Shown here: piece by piece, positions 17,612 to 27,345 of the stretch
How the letters are laid out: every line of letters begins with the position of its first letter
Position numbering within the stretch: position 1 is the first letter of the stretch
DNA from: Collimonas sp. OK607
GTDB lineage: Bacteria > Pseudomonadota > Gammaproteobacteria > Burkholderiales > Burkholderiaceae_D
Direction: 5' to 3'
Assembly (NCBI RefSeq): GCF_900111995.1
Contig: NZ_FOKF01000024.1
Location: 1-64,000, forward strand
DNA length: 64,000 nt
The notes under the pieces: model-generated
Told to the model about the DNA's origin: nothing
The model's input: only the letters and a program-made list of their open reading frames with translations
Database searches by the model: none
Position numbers and translations under genes: made by a program

Positions 17612-18915
17612 ACCGGACCATACAAACCATCATGTCGCGCACACGTTTCAGCTACGTGTGGATCATCGTCGGCATCACTTTCCTGGTGCTGCTGGCCGCT
17701 GCCGGCATCCGCGCCACGCCATCGGTCATGATCCTGCCGCTGGAACATGAATTCGGCTGGAGCGTCACTACCATCTCCTTCGTCATCTCTGTCAATATCG
17801 CGCTGTATGGCTTGATCGGACCATTTTCGGCGGCCGCCATGCAGCGCTACGGTATCCGCCCGATCGTGCTGGGTGCGCTGGTGTTGCTGGCGGTCGGCAC
17901 ATTTATCAGCACCTTCATGACGATGCCGTGGCATATGGTGCTGGCCTGGGGCATTCTGGTGGGAGCCGGTAGCGGCGTCGCCGCCAACACGTTGGCGGCG
18001 ACTATCGTCAGCCGCTGGTTTGAAACCCGCCGCGGCCTGGCGATGGGCTTGCTGACCGCCAGCTCCGCCACCGGCCAGATGGTGTTCCTGCCGTTGATGG
18101 CCTACATGGTCGAGCATTACGGCTGGCGTTCGGTGGCTATGCTGGTGGCCAGCGTAGCGGCTTTGGCGATCCCGCTGGTGGCGATTTTTTTGCCGGAACG
18201 TCCGCAAGATATCGGCATGAAACGCTACGGCCAGTTTGAAGAACTGCCGCCAGACACCGCCAGCAAATCTAAAAACCCATTGACGATCGCATTCCAGGCT
18301 TTGGGCAAAGCGGTCAAGATCCGCGATTTCTGGCTGCTGTTCTTCAGCTTCTTCATTTGCGGCATGAGTACCAATGGCTACATCGGTTCGCATTTCATCG
18401 CCATGTGCGGCGACTACGGCATTACGGCTGTCGGCGGCGCCAGCATCCTGGCCGCCATGGGCATGCTGGATCTGGTCGGTACTACCATGTCCGGCTGGCT
18501 GTCGGACCGTTACAGCCCGCGTGTGCTGCTGTTCTGGTATTACGGTTTGCGCGGCGTGGCCTTGATTTTTCTACCGCATGCGTTCGGCCTCAGCTATTTC
18601 GGATTGCCGGTATTCGCCTTGTTTTATGGATTGGACTGGATCGCAACGGTACCACCCACGGTGCGTTTGGCTAATGATGTATTCGGCCGCCTGGCTGCGC
18701 CTATCGTGTTTGGCTGGATCGTCGCCGGCCACCAACTCGGCGCTGCCAGCGCCACCATGCTGGCTGGCTCGCTGCGTAACAGCCTGGGCAGCTATACCCT
18801 GTCGTCGGTGCTGATGGGCGCGGCTTGCATCGTGGCTGCGGTAATGGTGCTGCGTATCAAAGGCCATCACGCCGGCGGCGATCTGATCCCTGCAAGCCCG
18901 GTGTTGAGCCGCTAA
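17608..18915 (+). CDS. MFS transporter
   Basis: A 435-residue major facilitator with twelve predicted membrane segments. It resembles the monocarboxylate/oxalate-formate type branch (for example VSRWFETRRGLAMGLLTAS between helices 4 and 5, and GWLSDRYSPRVLL between helices 8 and 9). Translationally coupled to the MarR regulator upstream by a four-base overlap. Substrate is not evident: import of an organic acid or efflux of a toxic compound are both possible; the family branch favours organic anions. Confidence 0.85.
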   Translation: MNRTIQTIMSRTRFSYVWIIVGITFLVLLAAAGIRATPSVMILPLEHEFGWSVTTISFVISVNIALYGLIGPFSAAAMQRYGIRPIVLGALVLLAVGTFISTFMTMPWHMVLAWGILVGAGSGVAANTLAATIVSRWFETRRGLAMGLLTASSATGQMVFLPLMAYMVEHYGWRSVAMLVASVAALAIPLVAIFLPERPQDIGMKRYGQFEELPPDTASKSKNPLTIAFQALGKAVKIRDFWLLFFSFFICGMSTNGYIGSHFIAMCGDYGITAVGGASILAAMGMLDLVGTTMSGWLSDRYSPRVLLFWYYGLRGVALIFLPHAFGLSYFGLPVFALFYGLDWIATVPPTVRLANDVFGRLAAPIVFGWIVAGHQLGAASATMLAGSLRNSLGSYTLSSVLMGAACIVAAVMVLRIKGHHAGGDLIPASPVLSR

Positions 18916-18925
18916 CCGCTAATGG

Positions 18926-19564
18926 CTACGCGCGTGAATTCACAGTGGCCACGATTTCGTTGGCCACCTGACGTGAATTCATGATGACGGTATGAATAGT
19001 CGGCAGCAGCTGCACCGGTATCGTGCCCAGTTGCACTTCTTTTACCGACAGGATGCCATCGTTCGGCTCGTCGCCGAACGGCATCCAGCTGCCGCGCGGA
19101 CCTTTGATACCTGCATACACGCGCAACGGAATATCCGGAACCGGCAAGCTATCCATGAAGTCCTGGCGTGCCAGCAACTGCCCCATTTCACCTGTCAGCA
19201 ACCGGAACAAACGCCATTGCGCCAGTTTGATCGCATAGCTGGAAGCCATGGTCGGCGGCGCCAGGAACACGCCTAGCTCGGGCGCCCGCGCCAGGTGCGG
19301 CAATACGGCACGTGTCAGCACGCAACCAAGCGAATGGCCAATGATGATGAAGCGTTGGTCGCCGACTCGGGCCGTGACGAATTTACGCAGCCGTTCGACG
19401 CAAGGTAGCCAGCGTTCAAACGCAGCCGAATAAGCGAACAGATGGGTGGTGATTCCCGCCGCGCGCAGGCGTTTGGCGAGCAACAGCATAGATACCGGCG
19501 TGCGCCCCATGCCATGCACCAGGATGGCGTGTACGGTTGCACTATCGGGCCGGCGGCCGTCCAT
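18926..19564 (-). CDS. Alpha/beta hydrolase
   Basis: A 212-residue lipase-like alpha/beta hydrolase. The oxyanion-hole segment AILVHGMGRTPVSM is at residues 12-25, the nucleophile elbow GHSLG near residue 76, and the catalytic His is probably in the LPTIHTVIM segment near the C-terminus. No signal peptide, so cytoplasmic. It ends 10 bases after the MFS gene on the other strand and starts six bases after the small gene upstream, with which it probably forms an operon. Substrate unknown. Confidence 0.78.
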   Translation of the reverse strand: MDGRRPDSATVHAILVHGMGRTPVSMLLLAKRLRAAGITTHLFAYSAAFERWLPCVERLRKFVTARVGDQRFIIIGHSLGCVLTRAVLPHLARAPELGVFLAPPTMASSYAIKLAQWRLFRLLTGEMGQLLARQDFMDSLPVPDIPLRVYAGIKGPRGSWMPFGDEPNDGILSVKEVQLGTIPVQLLPTIHTVIMNSRQVANEIVATVNSRA

Positions 19565-19570
19565 TGCGCA

Positions 19571-19828
19571 TTACTCTTTCTTTTGCAACTGCTTTTCAAA
19601 CGCAACGTCGAGTTTGCTGACGCGCTTCGGCTTTTGCGGGCCATAAGCATTGACGAACCTGACAAAATCATCCAGCTCCAGCGCCTCGCTCAAGCGGATC
19701 GGCGCATCGAAACCGGCGTTCTGCGTCAGGTAAAACAATTCCTCTGCGGTCCTTACCATCGAGTACCGGACATCGGTGCTACGGGCATTGAGACGTTCTA
19801 CCGCCGCTGTGGCTCGGGTTGATCTCAT
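19571..19828 (-). CDS. Hypothetical 85-residue protein
   Basis: A small protein starting MRSTRATAAVERLNARSTDV; ATG 19828 follows AGGAGAG at six bases, which is a strong start and the reason for rejecting the longer upstream frame. The sequence is charged, with a lysine-rich C-terminus (KRVSKLDVAFEKQLQKKE), no membrane segment and no domain I recognise. Immediately upstream of the hydrolase gene, probably co-transcribed. Confidence 0.6.
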   Translation of the reverse strand: MRSTRATAAVERLNARSTDVRYSMVRTAEELFYLTQNAGFDAPIRLSEALELDDFVRFVNAYGPQKPKRVSKLDVAFEKQLQKKE

Positions 19829-19893
19829 TGCGCTCTCCTGATATTCCTGATCTTTATCATCTTTGTCATCTGTTCCAACAATCTTCAATTTCG

Positions 19894-20808
19894 TTACAGT
19901 TCGCGCTGACTTGTGAAGCGCCGCGGCCGCCCGTCCAGCGGATCGACGAAAGCAATTTCGCGCGCCAGCAACTTCAAGGGCGTCGACAGATCGTCGCCTT
20001 TGCAGGGATATACGTCGGGATAAAAGGTATCGTTGATAATCGGTATCCCCAATGCTGCCAAATGTACGCGCAGTTGATGTTTCTTGCCGGTCAGCGGGCG
20101 CAGGCGGTACAAGCTGCATGTCTCGCACCGCTCGATCAGTTCGATGCGCGTCTCCGAATTCGGCTCGCCTGCCACTTCCTGCATGCGGAAAAACGGCGTG
20201 CCTTCCACCATGCGACTGCGATACACCAGCGGCAATACCAGATCCGGCGCGGTCGGCGCCAACGCCTCATAAGTCTTGTCGACCAGACGTTGCTGGAACA
20301 ACGACTGGTAAGCGCCGCGGCTGCCGATGTCGTGGGAAAAAAGCACTACGCCGGCAGTTTCCCTATCCAGGCGGTGTATCGGCGTCAAATCTGCCAGGCC
20401 GGTTTTTTTCTTAAGTCGTACCAGCAAAGTCTCGTGCAGAAAACGCCCGCTCGGAATCATCGGCAGGAAATGCGGCTTGTCAGCCACCAGTATCCGCTCA
20501 TCACGGTACAAGATGGTTTCTTCAAACGGAATCGGCGTCTCGGCCGGCGGCTCGCGATAATAGAAAATACACATGCCACGCCGGTAAGGACTATCCGGCA
20601 TCAAACACAAGCCATTGCCGTCGACCACCTCGCCGCGCGCCATACGGGCTACCCAGGTAGCGCTATCAATAGCGGGGAAGCGCTGTATCAGAAATGCCAG
20701 CAGATTCGGCCATTCGCCAACCGGCAGCCACAGATAGCTTGGCGCTACGCCATCGATAACTGGTAACGGCGCTGGTAACCGCGCTGGCAGCGGCGACGAC
20801 TGCGCCAT
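19894..20808 (-). CDS. RluA-family RNA pseudouridine synthase
   Basis: A 304-residue pseudouridine synthase. The catalytic motif HRLDRETAGVVLFS (Asp nucleophile) is present, followed by KTYEAL and LRPLTGKKHQLRVHLAALG, all characteristic of the RluA/RluC/RluD family. The N-terminus differs from RluC/RluD (no clear S4 domain), so the substrate (tRNA or rRNA position) is not assigned. Start ATG 20808 overlaps the upstream acetyltransferase stop by one base (TGATG), so the two are coupled. Confidence 0.86.
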   Translation of the reverse strand: MAQSSPLPARLPAPLPVIDGVAPSYLWLPVGEWPNLLAFLIQRFPAIDSATWVARMARGEVVDGNGLCLMPDSPYRRGMCIFYYREPPAETPIPFEETILYRDERILVADKPHFLPMIPSGRFLHETLLVRLKKKTGLADLTPIHRLDRETAGVVLFSHDIGSRGAYQSLFQQRLVDKTYEALAPTAPDLVLPLVYRSRMVEGTPFFRMQEVAGEPNSETRIELIERCETCSLYRLRPLTGKKHQLRVHLAALGIPIINDTFYPDVYPCKGDDLSTPLKLLAREIAFVDPLDGRPRRFTSQREL

Positions 20809-21299
20809 CACAACACCCGTTGCCAATAGCCGACATCGATCCAGCGTTCGAATTTTTTACCGACCTGCGCAAAGTGCGCCACTTTTTCAAAACCCATTTT
20901 TTCGTGCAGCGCGACGCTGGCAGCATTTGGTAACGCGATACCGCCGATCACCACATGCACCGGCAATTTCTTTAATTCGGCGATCAAGGCGCGATACAGC
21001 GCACTACCGAATCCCTTGCCACCCGCTGCGGGCGACAAATATACAGAAGTCTCGACGGCATGCTGGTAAGCCGCGCGCGCGCGCCATTTGGTGGCATAGG
21101 CATAGCCGAGAACTTTCCCATCCTCGACGCATACCAGCCAAGGGAATTGGGACGTTATATCGAGGATGCGATGCCCCATTTGCTCGGGCGTCACCGTTTC
21201 GGTTTCAAAACTGATGACGGTATCGAGGATATAAGGATTGTAGACGTCGCAAATGGCGGCTGCATCGGCAATGGTTGCCGGGCGAATGATGTGGGTCAT
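20808..21299 (-). CDS. GNAT acetyltransferase, phosphinothricin/methionine-sulfone type
   Basis: A 163-residue GCN5-related acetyltransferase. The order ICDVYNPYILDTVISFETE, VLGYAYATKWRARAAYQHAVETSVYL and GKGFGSALYRALI is typical of the Pat/Bar/MddA group, which acetylate phosphinothricin, methionine sulfoximine or related amino acid analogues. The acetyl-CoA loop is AAGGKGFGSALY. Directly upstream of, and coupled to, the pseudouridine synthase gene. Natural substrate not determinable. Confidence 0.85.
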   Translation of the reverse strand: MTHIIRPATIADAAAICDVYNPYILDTVISFETETVTPEQMGHRILDITSQFPWLVCVEDGKVLGYAYATKWRARAAYQHAVETSVYLSPAAGGKGFGSALYRALIAELKKLPVHVVIGGIALPNAASVALHEKMGFEKVAHFAQVGKKFERWIDVGYWQRVL

Positions 21300-21383
21300 G
21301 GCAATATGTCAGGTTACATGGGCGAATGCACAATCATACCGTGCAATCGCCCATGCCTGACTGTAGCCGTCAAATAGACAACA

Positions 21384-23276
21384 TCAGGCGCGCAAGGCAT
21401 CCTTGATCTGCTGCAAGGAAGACGGATCTTCTATGGTCGTCAAATCTCCCGGATCGCGTCCCTCGCAGATCGCCTGGATGGAACGGCGCAGCAGTTTGCC
21501 GGAACGGGTTTTCGGCAGCAGGCCAACCACATACACCCGCGCCGGCCGGCCGAGGCTGCCGATCTGCTTGTCGACCACACGCATGATTTCCGCCTCCAGC
21601 GCGGCCCGCCCCGGCGCCGTATTGTCGGCAACCTTGGGAATCACAAAGGCCAAGGCCACCTGCCCTTTCAGCTTGTCTTCGACGCCGACCACGGCCACTT
21701 CCGACACGTTCGGGTGGCTGGAAATACTTTCTTCTATTTCGCGCGTGCCAAGCCGATGACCCGCGACATTGATGACATCGTCAGTGCGTCCGAGAATGAA
21801 GTAGTAACCATCGTCATCGCGGATGCCCCAGTCGAAGGTCGAATAAACCGGGCGTTTGGAGTCGGGCAAATGCGTCGCCCAATAAGTATCGACACAACGC
21901 TGGTCGTCGCCATAGATGGTTTGCATGCAGCCCGGCGGTAATGGCCATTCGATCACGACCACGCCCTTTTCATTGGCGCCGCATAACTCGCCGGTGGTCT
22001 CGTTCAGCAGTTGTACTTTGTAGCCATACATTGGCACACCAGGGCTGCCTAATTTGCTCGGTTTGTTTTCGATGTTCTTGGCGATCGTCATGATCGGCCA
22101 GCCGGATTCGGTTTGCCAATAGTTGTCGACGACGGGTACGCCAAGGGCCGCGGAAATCCAGCTGGAAGTAGTTTCGTCCAGCGGCTCTCCGGCCAGGTAT
22201 AACGCCTGCAGGGACGACAGATCGTATTTCTGCATCAGCTCTGGCGGTTGCTTTTTCAACACCCGGATCGCAGTTGGCGCCGAGAACATTCGCGTTACCT
22301 TGTACTTCTCGACGATACTCCACCAGACGCCGCCGTCAGGGCGGATCGGAAGACCTTCATACAGCACCGTCGCCATGCCCGCGATCAAAGGCCCGTACAC
22401 GATGTAGGAATGGCCGACCACCCAGCCGATATCGGAGGTACAGAAAAATGTGCCGCCCGGCTTGCTGCAAAAGATGGTGTCCATGGAGATGGCCAGCGCC
22501 ACCGCGTAACCACCGACATCGCGCTGCACGCCCTTGGGCTTGCCGGTGGTGCCGGAGGTGTACAGGATATAGGATGCTTCGTTCGATTCCAGCCATGCTA
22601 CCGGCACCTTGGCGTCGATATGACGTTGACGTTGCTCCGCATAATCGACATCCCGCCCCGCCACCACTTCCATTGGCGCCAGGCCGCGATCAACCAGCAA
22701 CACGTGCGCCGGCTTGTGTTGCGCCAGCTTGATCGCCTCGTCCAGCAAACCCTTGTAAGCAATCACTTTGCCGCCGCGTGAACCGGCGTCGGCGGAGATG
22801 ATCAACTTCGGCGTTGCATCGTCAATCCGGCTCGCCAGGCTGCTCGAGGCAAAGCCGCCGAACACCACTGAGTGAATGGCGCCGATGCGGGCGCAAGCCA
22901 GCATCGCAAACGTCGCCTCGGCAATCATCGGCATGTAGATCAGGACACGATCGCCGCGGCCCACTCCTAGCGCTTGCATGATGGCTGCAGTGCGATTGAC
23001 TTCCGCCTGCAACTCGCGAAAGGAATAGGTTTTTTCAGTATTCGTCTCGGTCGAAATCGCAATCAGGGCGGGCTGGTCGCCACGCGTCGCCACCCAGCGA
23101 TCTACCGCGTTGTGGCACAGGTTGGTGGTGCCGTCGACAAACCATTTGGCAAACGGCGGCCGGCTGTCGTCGAGTACCTGCGAGAACGGATGGTGCCAAT
23201 CGATCCGCCTGGCTTGCTCGGTCCAGAATGTCGATGGATCGGTGATCGAGCGCTGGTAAAAGGTGGCGAAACTCAT
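21384..23276 (-). CDS. prpE: Propionyl-CoA synthetase
   Basis: A 630-residue AMP-forming acyl-CoA synthetase. It starts MSFATFYQRSITDPSTFW, as PrpE does, has the AMP-binding P-loop YTSGTTGKPKGVQRD and the C-terminal lysine motif PKTRSGKLLRR. It activates propionate to propionyl-CoA for the 2-methylcitrate cycle. It lies 81 bases after prpD in the same direction. The rest of the cycle (prpB, prpC, acnD/prpF) is not in this window. Confidence 0.94.
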   Translation of the reverse strand: MSFATFYQRSITDPSTFWTEQARRIDWHHPFSQVLDDSRPPFAKWFVDGTTNLCHNAVDRWVATRGDQPALIAISTETNTEKTYSFRELQAEVNRTAAIMQALGVGRGDRVLIYMPMIAEATFAMLACARIGAIHSVVFGGFASSSLASRIDDATPKLIISADAGSRGGKVIAYKGLLDEAIKLAQHKPAHVLLVDRGLAPMEVVAGRDVDYAEQRQRHIDAKVPVAWLESNEASYILYTSGTTGKPKGVQRDVGGYAVALAISMDTIFCSKPGGTFFCTSDIGWVVGHSYIVYGPLIAGMATVLYEGLPIRPDGGVWWSIVEKYKVTRMFSAPTAIRVLKKQPPELMQKYDLSSLQALYLAGEPLDETTSSWISAALGVPVVDNYWQTESGWPIMTIAKNIENKPSKLGSPGVPMYGYKVQLLNETTGELCGANEKGVVVIEWPLPPGCMQTIYGDDQRCVDTYWATHLPDSKRPVYSTFDWGIRDDDGYYFILGRTDDVINVAGHRLGTREIEESISSHPNVSEVAVVGVEDKLKGQVALAFVIPKVADNTAPGRAALEAEIMRVVDKQIGSLGRPARVYVVGLLPKTRSGKLLRRSIQAICEGRDPGDLTTIEDPSSLQQIKDALRA

Positions 23277-23357
23277 GCTGTCTCCTCGCTTCTTGAAAGA
23301 ATCGTCGGGTGGGTATTTTTCCCACGTATTTTTATAAGGTTACACGTGACGCAATTG

Positions 23358-24809
23358 TTATATCACATACAGATCGACATACTCGTTGACCGCCATGTCC
23401 TCCAGTTTCTTCTGATCAAGCGAAATCTCCAGGATTTTCTGTTGCTGCTTGAGCGATAACTGACGCGCCAGGTTGATCTTGAACTTGGCTTCCAGCAGCG
23501 GGATGCCATCCTTGCGGCGACGCGCATGGCCGATCGGATATTCGACCACGATTTCCTTGAGCTTCTTGCCATCTTTGAATTCAACCGTCAAGGCATTGGC
23601 AATCGAACGTTTCTTCGGATCGTGGTAATCCTTAGTGAATGCCTTGTCTTCGACACAAACGATCTTGTCGCGCAAGGCGTCAATACGTTTGTCCGATGCG
23701 ATCTTGTCTTCATAGTCGCCAGCGGTCAGACGGCCGAAAATCAACGGCACCGCGACCATGTACTGGATGCAGTGGTCGCGGTCGGCCGGATTGTTCAGCG
23801 GACCTTTCTTGTCGATGATGCGGATGCAGGCTTCGTGGGTGCGGATCGTAATCTGCCTGATGTCATCCACCCGCTTGCCTGCCTTGGCCAACGCCGCATG
23901 CAAAGTCATGGCGGCTTCGACTGCGGTTTGCGCGTGGAACTCGGCCGGGAAGGAAATCTTGAACAGCACGTTTTCCATGACATACGATGCGTACTTGCGC
24001 TGGAACTTGAACGGCTGGCCTTTGAACAGCACATCGTAAAAACCCCAGGTCTCGGCAGTCAGCACCGACGGATAACCCATTTCGCCAGTCTTGGCGATCA
24101 AGGCCAGGCGCACCGCGCGCGAAGTAGCATCGCCGGCAGCCCAGGATTTGCGCGAACCGGTATTCGGTGCATGGCGATAGGTGCGCAGCGACTGGCCGTC
24201 GACCCATGCCAGCGACACCGCGTTGAGGATTTCTTCGCCTGTCAGGCCCATCATCTCCGCTACCACCGCCGTCGAAGCCACCTTGACCAGTACGACGTGA
24301 TCCAGGCCGACCTTGTTGAAGGAGTTTTCGAGCGCGATACAGCCCTGGATTTCGTGCGCCTTGATCATGGCGGTCAGAACGTCTTTCATCTTCAACGGCT
24401 TCTTGCCGGCGGCGATGGCGTTGCGCGAGAGCCAGTCGGCGGTGGCCAGAATGCCGCCCAGGTTGTCGGATGGGTGACCCCATTCGGCTGCAAGCCAGGT
24501 ATCGTTGAAATCCAGCCAGCGAATCATGGCGCCGATATTGAACGCGGCCTGGATCGGGTCGAGCTGGAATTGCGTTCCCGGCACTTTGGCGCCGTTTGGC
24601 ACCATTGTGCCGGGAACGATCGGCCCCATCAGCTTTTTACAGGCCGGGTACTCTAACGCTTCCAGGCCACAACCCAAGGTATCGATCAGACAGTTGCGTG
24701 CGGTGTCATAGGCGACCTTGGATGTGATCTTGTACCCGGTAACGTAATCGACGATATCGACTATCACCTTGTCGTATTTTGGACGGACGTTGGAGATGTG
24801 GGCGGACAT
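23358..24809 (-). CDS. prpD: 2-methylcitrate dehydratase
   Basis: A 483-residue MmgE/PrpD family enzyme. Family segments seen are [26 protein letters not shown] and [20 protein letters not shown]. It dehydrates 2-methylcitrate to 2-methyl-cis-aconitate without an iron-sulfur cluster. Cytoplasmic. Followed by prpE with the same orientation, forming a two-gene unit for propionate breakdown. No dedicated regulator (PrpR) is adjacent in the window. Confidence 0.94.
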   Translation of the reverse strand: MSAHISNVRPKYDKVIVDIVDYVTGYKITSKVAYDTARNCLIDTLGCGLEALEYPACKKLMGPIVPGTMVPNGAKVPGTQFQLDPIQAAFNIGAMIRWLDFNDTWLAAEWGHPSDNLGGILATADWLSRNAIAAGKKPLKMKDVLTAMIKAHEIQGCIALENSFNKVGLDHVVLVKVASTAVVAEMMGLTGEEILNAVSLAWVDGQSLRTYRHAPNTGSRKSWAAGDATSRAVRLALIAKTGEMGYPSVLTAETWGFYDVLFKGQPFKFQRKYASYVMENVLFKISFPAEFHAQTAVEAAMTLHAALAKAGKRVDDIRQITIRTHEACIRIIDKKGPLNNPADRDHCIQYMVAVPLIFGRLTAGDYEDKIASDKRIDALRDKIVCVEDKAFTKDYHDPKKRSIANALTVEFKDGKKLKEIVVEYPIGHARRRKDGIPLLEAKFKINLARQLSLKQQQKILEISLDQKKLEDMAVNEYVDLYVI

Positions 24810-24945
24810 TGTTTTCCTTGTCAGATGAGAATTGAAGCCAGAAATACATCTGCTGCATCAGGATCTGTTACATCAATCTGATCAATCCAATAAGTAATGC
24901 TTACAATACTCTTCTCACAACCCCCTGCGCCGCAAACTCAAGGAC

Positions 24946-25350
24946 TCAGCGCACCTTGCATTCGTTAGCCAGCTGCAGCCCCTGCTTGGAATTGAGCAGC
25001 ATCGACTTGGCTGGAATCTGGATCCACACGAGGCCGCTGGCTTTATCTTCCAGCCGTACCGCGCCGGTGGTAGTGCTGACCGGAGTCATCGGGTAGCTGC
25101 GCCCTTTCCATGTCAACTTGGTTTCACCATTGACGGTGTTGGCGACATCAACCCGGTTACTCAATTCGCAATAAAAATTACCGGTAACCAAACTCGCTGT
25201 GGGCGCAGGCGCAAGGTTCAAGGCATTCGGCACGGTTGCTGCCGACTTGGTGTTAGCCAGCGGTACGCTGGAACCGCATGCTGCCAGCAAGGCGGCAAGT
25301 GTTAAAGCTGAAGCAATACGGTAAGAATTCATTACGTTAAAAGCAGTCAT
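24946..25350 (-). CDS. Lipoprotein with MliC-like domain
   Basis: A 134-residue lipoprotein. The lipobox LLAAC (Cys about residue 25) follows a hydrophobic segment. The mature part contains YCELSNRVDVANTV, TKLTWKGRSYPM, GAVRLEDKASGLVWIQIP and a terminal LANEC, the arrangement of MliC, the membrane-bound inhibitor of c-type lysozyme, with the two cysteines available for the family disulfide. I infer lysozyme inhibition in the periplasm or outer membrane with moderate confidence. A second start at 25332 would give a shorter signal peptide. Confidence 0.65.
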   Translation of the reverse strand: MTAFNVMNSYRIASALTLAALLAACGSSVPLANTKSAATVPNALNLAPAPTASLVTGNFYCELSNRVDVANTVNGETKLTWKGRSYPMTPVSTTTGAVRLEDKASGLVWIQIPAKSMLLNSKQGLQLANECKVR

Positions 25351-25714
25351 GTTGTCCCGGCCTCAAGGCGATAAGTAAGCAAATAAGTATACATAGCCCC
25401 CGTCGTTAATAACAACGAAGGATTTCGTTGGCTCGCCCTAACGTCCGCATTGCCATTTTGCACACAGACGTTATTTGCGTTTGCCAATCGAGACAAATTT
25501 TAAATCTTCTGGGGCCATAAAATTCACCCGCAGACGAATAATCTTATTGTCTGTCTTTTGTTCGTTTATAGATGATTATGTGCGCGAACTGCGCAATCTG
25601 ATGGAACTGAGGATCAAGCTAAGGACCAAACTGAGATTCAGCCGCACCGCCTGCGGCATAAATTACGGAAACAACAAGACCGCCGGGCACGGCCTTGTTT
25701 TGTCTGTTCCGGCG
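25351..25714. other. Intergenic region between ntrC and the lipoprotein gene
   Basis: Both neighbours are on the minus strand, so this stretch holds the end of the ntrC transcript and the promoter of the lipoprotein gene. A plus-strand frame at 25475-25744 is open but runs through the likely ntrC terminator and has no ribosome binding site; not called. Nothing else was seen. Confidence 0.5.
25670..25705 (-). terminator. Likely terminator of ntrBC
   Basis: An imperfect hairpin (CAAGGCCG with CGGTCTTG, one G-T pair) just after the ntrC stop, followed on the minus strand by a short T-rich stretch. Confidence 0.5.
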
Positions 25715-27253
25715 TCAGTCGTCCTTGGCGCCGGCTATGCCTAATTCCTGAATTTTGCGCGTGATGGTATTGCGTCCGATGCCGAGACGTACCGCGGCAT
25801 CGTTCTTGCGCCCATGAGTATGACGCAATGCAATTTTGATCAAAGCCGATTCAAATTGCCGGCCCAGCACATCCATCACATCGGCGTCGCCATTGCTGAG
25901 CATTTGCGCGGCTTCAATCTCCAGCAACGCGATCCAGTTCTGTTTTTCATTTTGCAGCTCGCCACTGACAGCGACTTGCCCTGGCGGCGTCGACGACGAC
26001 GACGAATCAGGATAATGCGTGGCGGCGACAGGTGCTGCAAGATGCGGGTCGAACGCTACCGGCCGGTTTGCCGGGCTTTCCAACTGCAGGCTTTGATCGC
26101 GGCCGCCAACCAGATCTTGCGGTAAATCCTTGACCTCTACAGTCTGGCCGGGCGCCATCACGGTAATCCAGTTGCACAGGTTTTCCAGCTGACGGACGTT
26201 GCCCGGCAAGTCCAGGCCGCTCATGAAACGCATGGCGTTATCGGATACCCGCTTGCTTTCAACACCAAGTTGCTTGGCGCTCTGGCTGAGGAAGTAGCGG
26301 GTCAGGATCGGGATGTCTTCGCGCCGCTCGCGCAAGCTCGGCAGGCGCAGCCTGATCACGTTCAAACGGTGATACAAGTCTTCCCGGAACAGACCTTCCC
26401 GGACCCTGATCTCCAGGTTCTGGTGGGTCGCGGCGATAACGCGGACGTTGGCTTTCAACGACTGATGGCCGCCCACCCGGTAGAAGTGGCCGTCCGACAA
26501 AACCCGCAACAAGCGGGTCTGCAAATCAAACGGCATGTCGCCGATTTCATCCAGGAACAGCGTGCCGCCTTCGGCTTGTTCAAAGCGGCCGCGGCGCGAT
26601 GCCTGGGCGCCGGTAAATGCGCCGCGTTCATGGCCGAACAATTCCGACTCCAGCAAATCCTTCGGAATCGCTGCGGTGTTGAGGGCAATGAATGGCTGCG
26701 CCGCGCGCGGACTATGCTTGTGCAGGGCGCGCGCTACCAGCTCTTTACCGGTACCCGATTCGCCAGTGATCAGCACCGTCACATTCGATTGCGACAAGCG
26801 GCCGATGGCGCGAAATACATCCTGCATCGCCGGCGCCTGCCCCAGGATTTCCGGTGTCTCGGCAGACGCTTGCTCGACATTCGCTTCGCGCAAACTTTCT
26901 TCCAGCGCACGCCGGATCAGTTCGACTGCCTTGTCGACATCGAACGGCTTGGCCAGGTATTCGAAGGCGCCGCCCTGAAATGCGGCAACCGCAGAATCAA
27001 GATCGGAAAAAGCGGTGATGATAATCACCGGTACGCCGGGAAACTTGGCTTTGACGGTTTGCAGCAACTCCAGGCCGGATGCGCCCGGCATGCGGATATC
27101 GGAGACCAGCACCTGCGGCGTGCTCGATTGCAGCGCTTCGATTGCATCGCGCGCATTGGAGAAACTCTTGGTACTCAGGTTTTCGCGGGCCAGCGCTTTT
27201 TCAAGCACCCATCGAATCGATTCGTCGTCGTCAACAATCCAGATTGGTTTCAT
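25715..27253 (-). CDS. ntrC: Nitrogen regulation response regulator NtrC
   Basis: A 512-residue sigma-54 activator. Receiver domain residues 1-120 with the phospho-accepting Asp in VLVSDIRMPG and the Lys in YLAKPFD; AAA+ domain with Walker A GESGTGKE and the sigma-54 contact loop GAFTGA; C-terminal Fis-type helix-turn-helix ending AVRLGIGRNTITRKIQELGI. Phosphorylated by NtrB under nitrogen limitation, it activates glnA and other genes. NtrC-like sites are found upstream of glnA at 31167-31250. Gene order glnA, (DUF4124), ntrB, ntrC supports the assignment. Confidence 0.95.
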   Translation of the reverse strand: MKPIWIVDDDESIRWVLEKALARENLSTKSFSNARDAIEALQSSTPQVLVSDIRMPGASGLELLQTVKAKFPGVPVIIITAFSDLDSAVAAFQGGAFEYLAKPFDVDKAVELIRRALEESLREANVEQASAETPEILGQAPAMQDVFRAIGRLSQSNVTVLITGESGTGKELVARALHKHSPRAAQPFIALNTAAIPKDLLESELFGHERGAFTGAQASRRGRFEQAEGGTLFLDEIGDMPFDLQTRLLRVLSDGHFYRVGGHQSLKANVRVIAATHQNLEIRVREGLFREDLYHRLNVIRLRLPSLRERREDIPILTRYFLSQSAKQLGVESKRVSDNAMRFMSGLDLPGNVRQLENLCNWITVMAPGQTVEVKDLPQDLVGGRDQSLQLESPANRPVAFDPHLAAPVAATHYPDSSSSSTPPGQVAVSGELQNEKQNWIALLEIEAAQMLSNGDADVMDVLGRQFESALIKIALRHTHGRKNDAAVRLGIGRNTITRKIQELGIAGAKDD

Positions 27254-27345
27254 GTGGTTTCTGCTGCGTCAAGAACGCAGTCCTTTAAACTGTTTGTCAT
27301 CGCGATGAAGCCGCACTATCAACTTGCCCATCTTGCAGGCAGGCA

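Noticed and set aside
25475-25744. Plus-strand open frame of 89 codons between the lipoprotein gene and ntrC
   Set aside because: Runs through the probable ntrC terminator and into ntrC, no start signal, no known domain.
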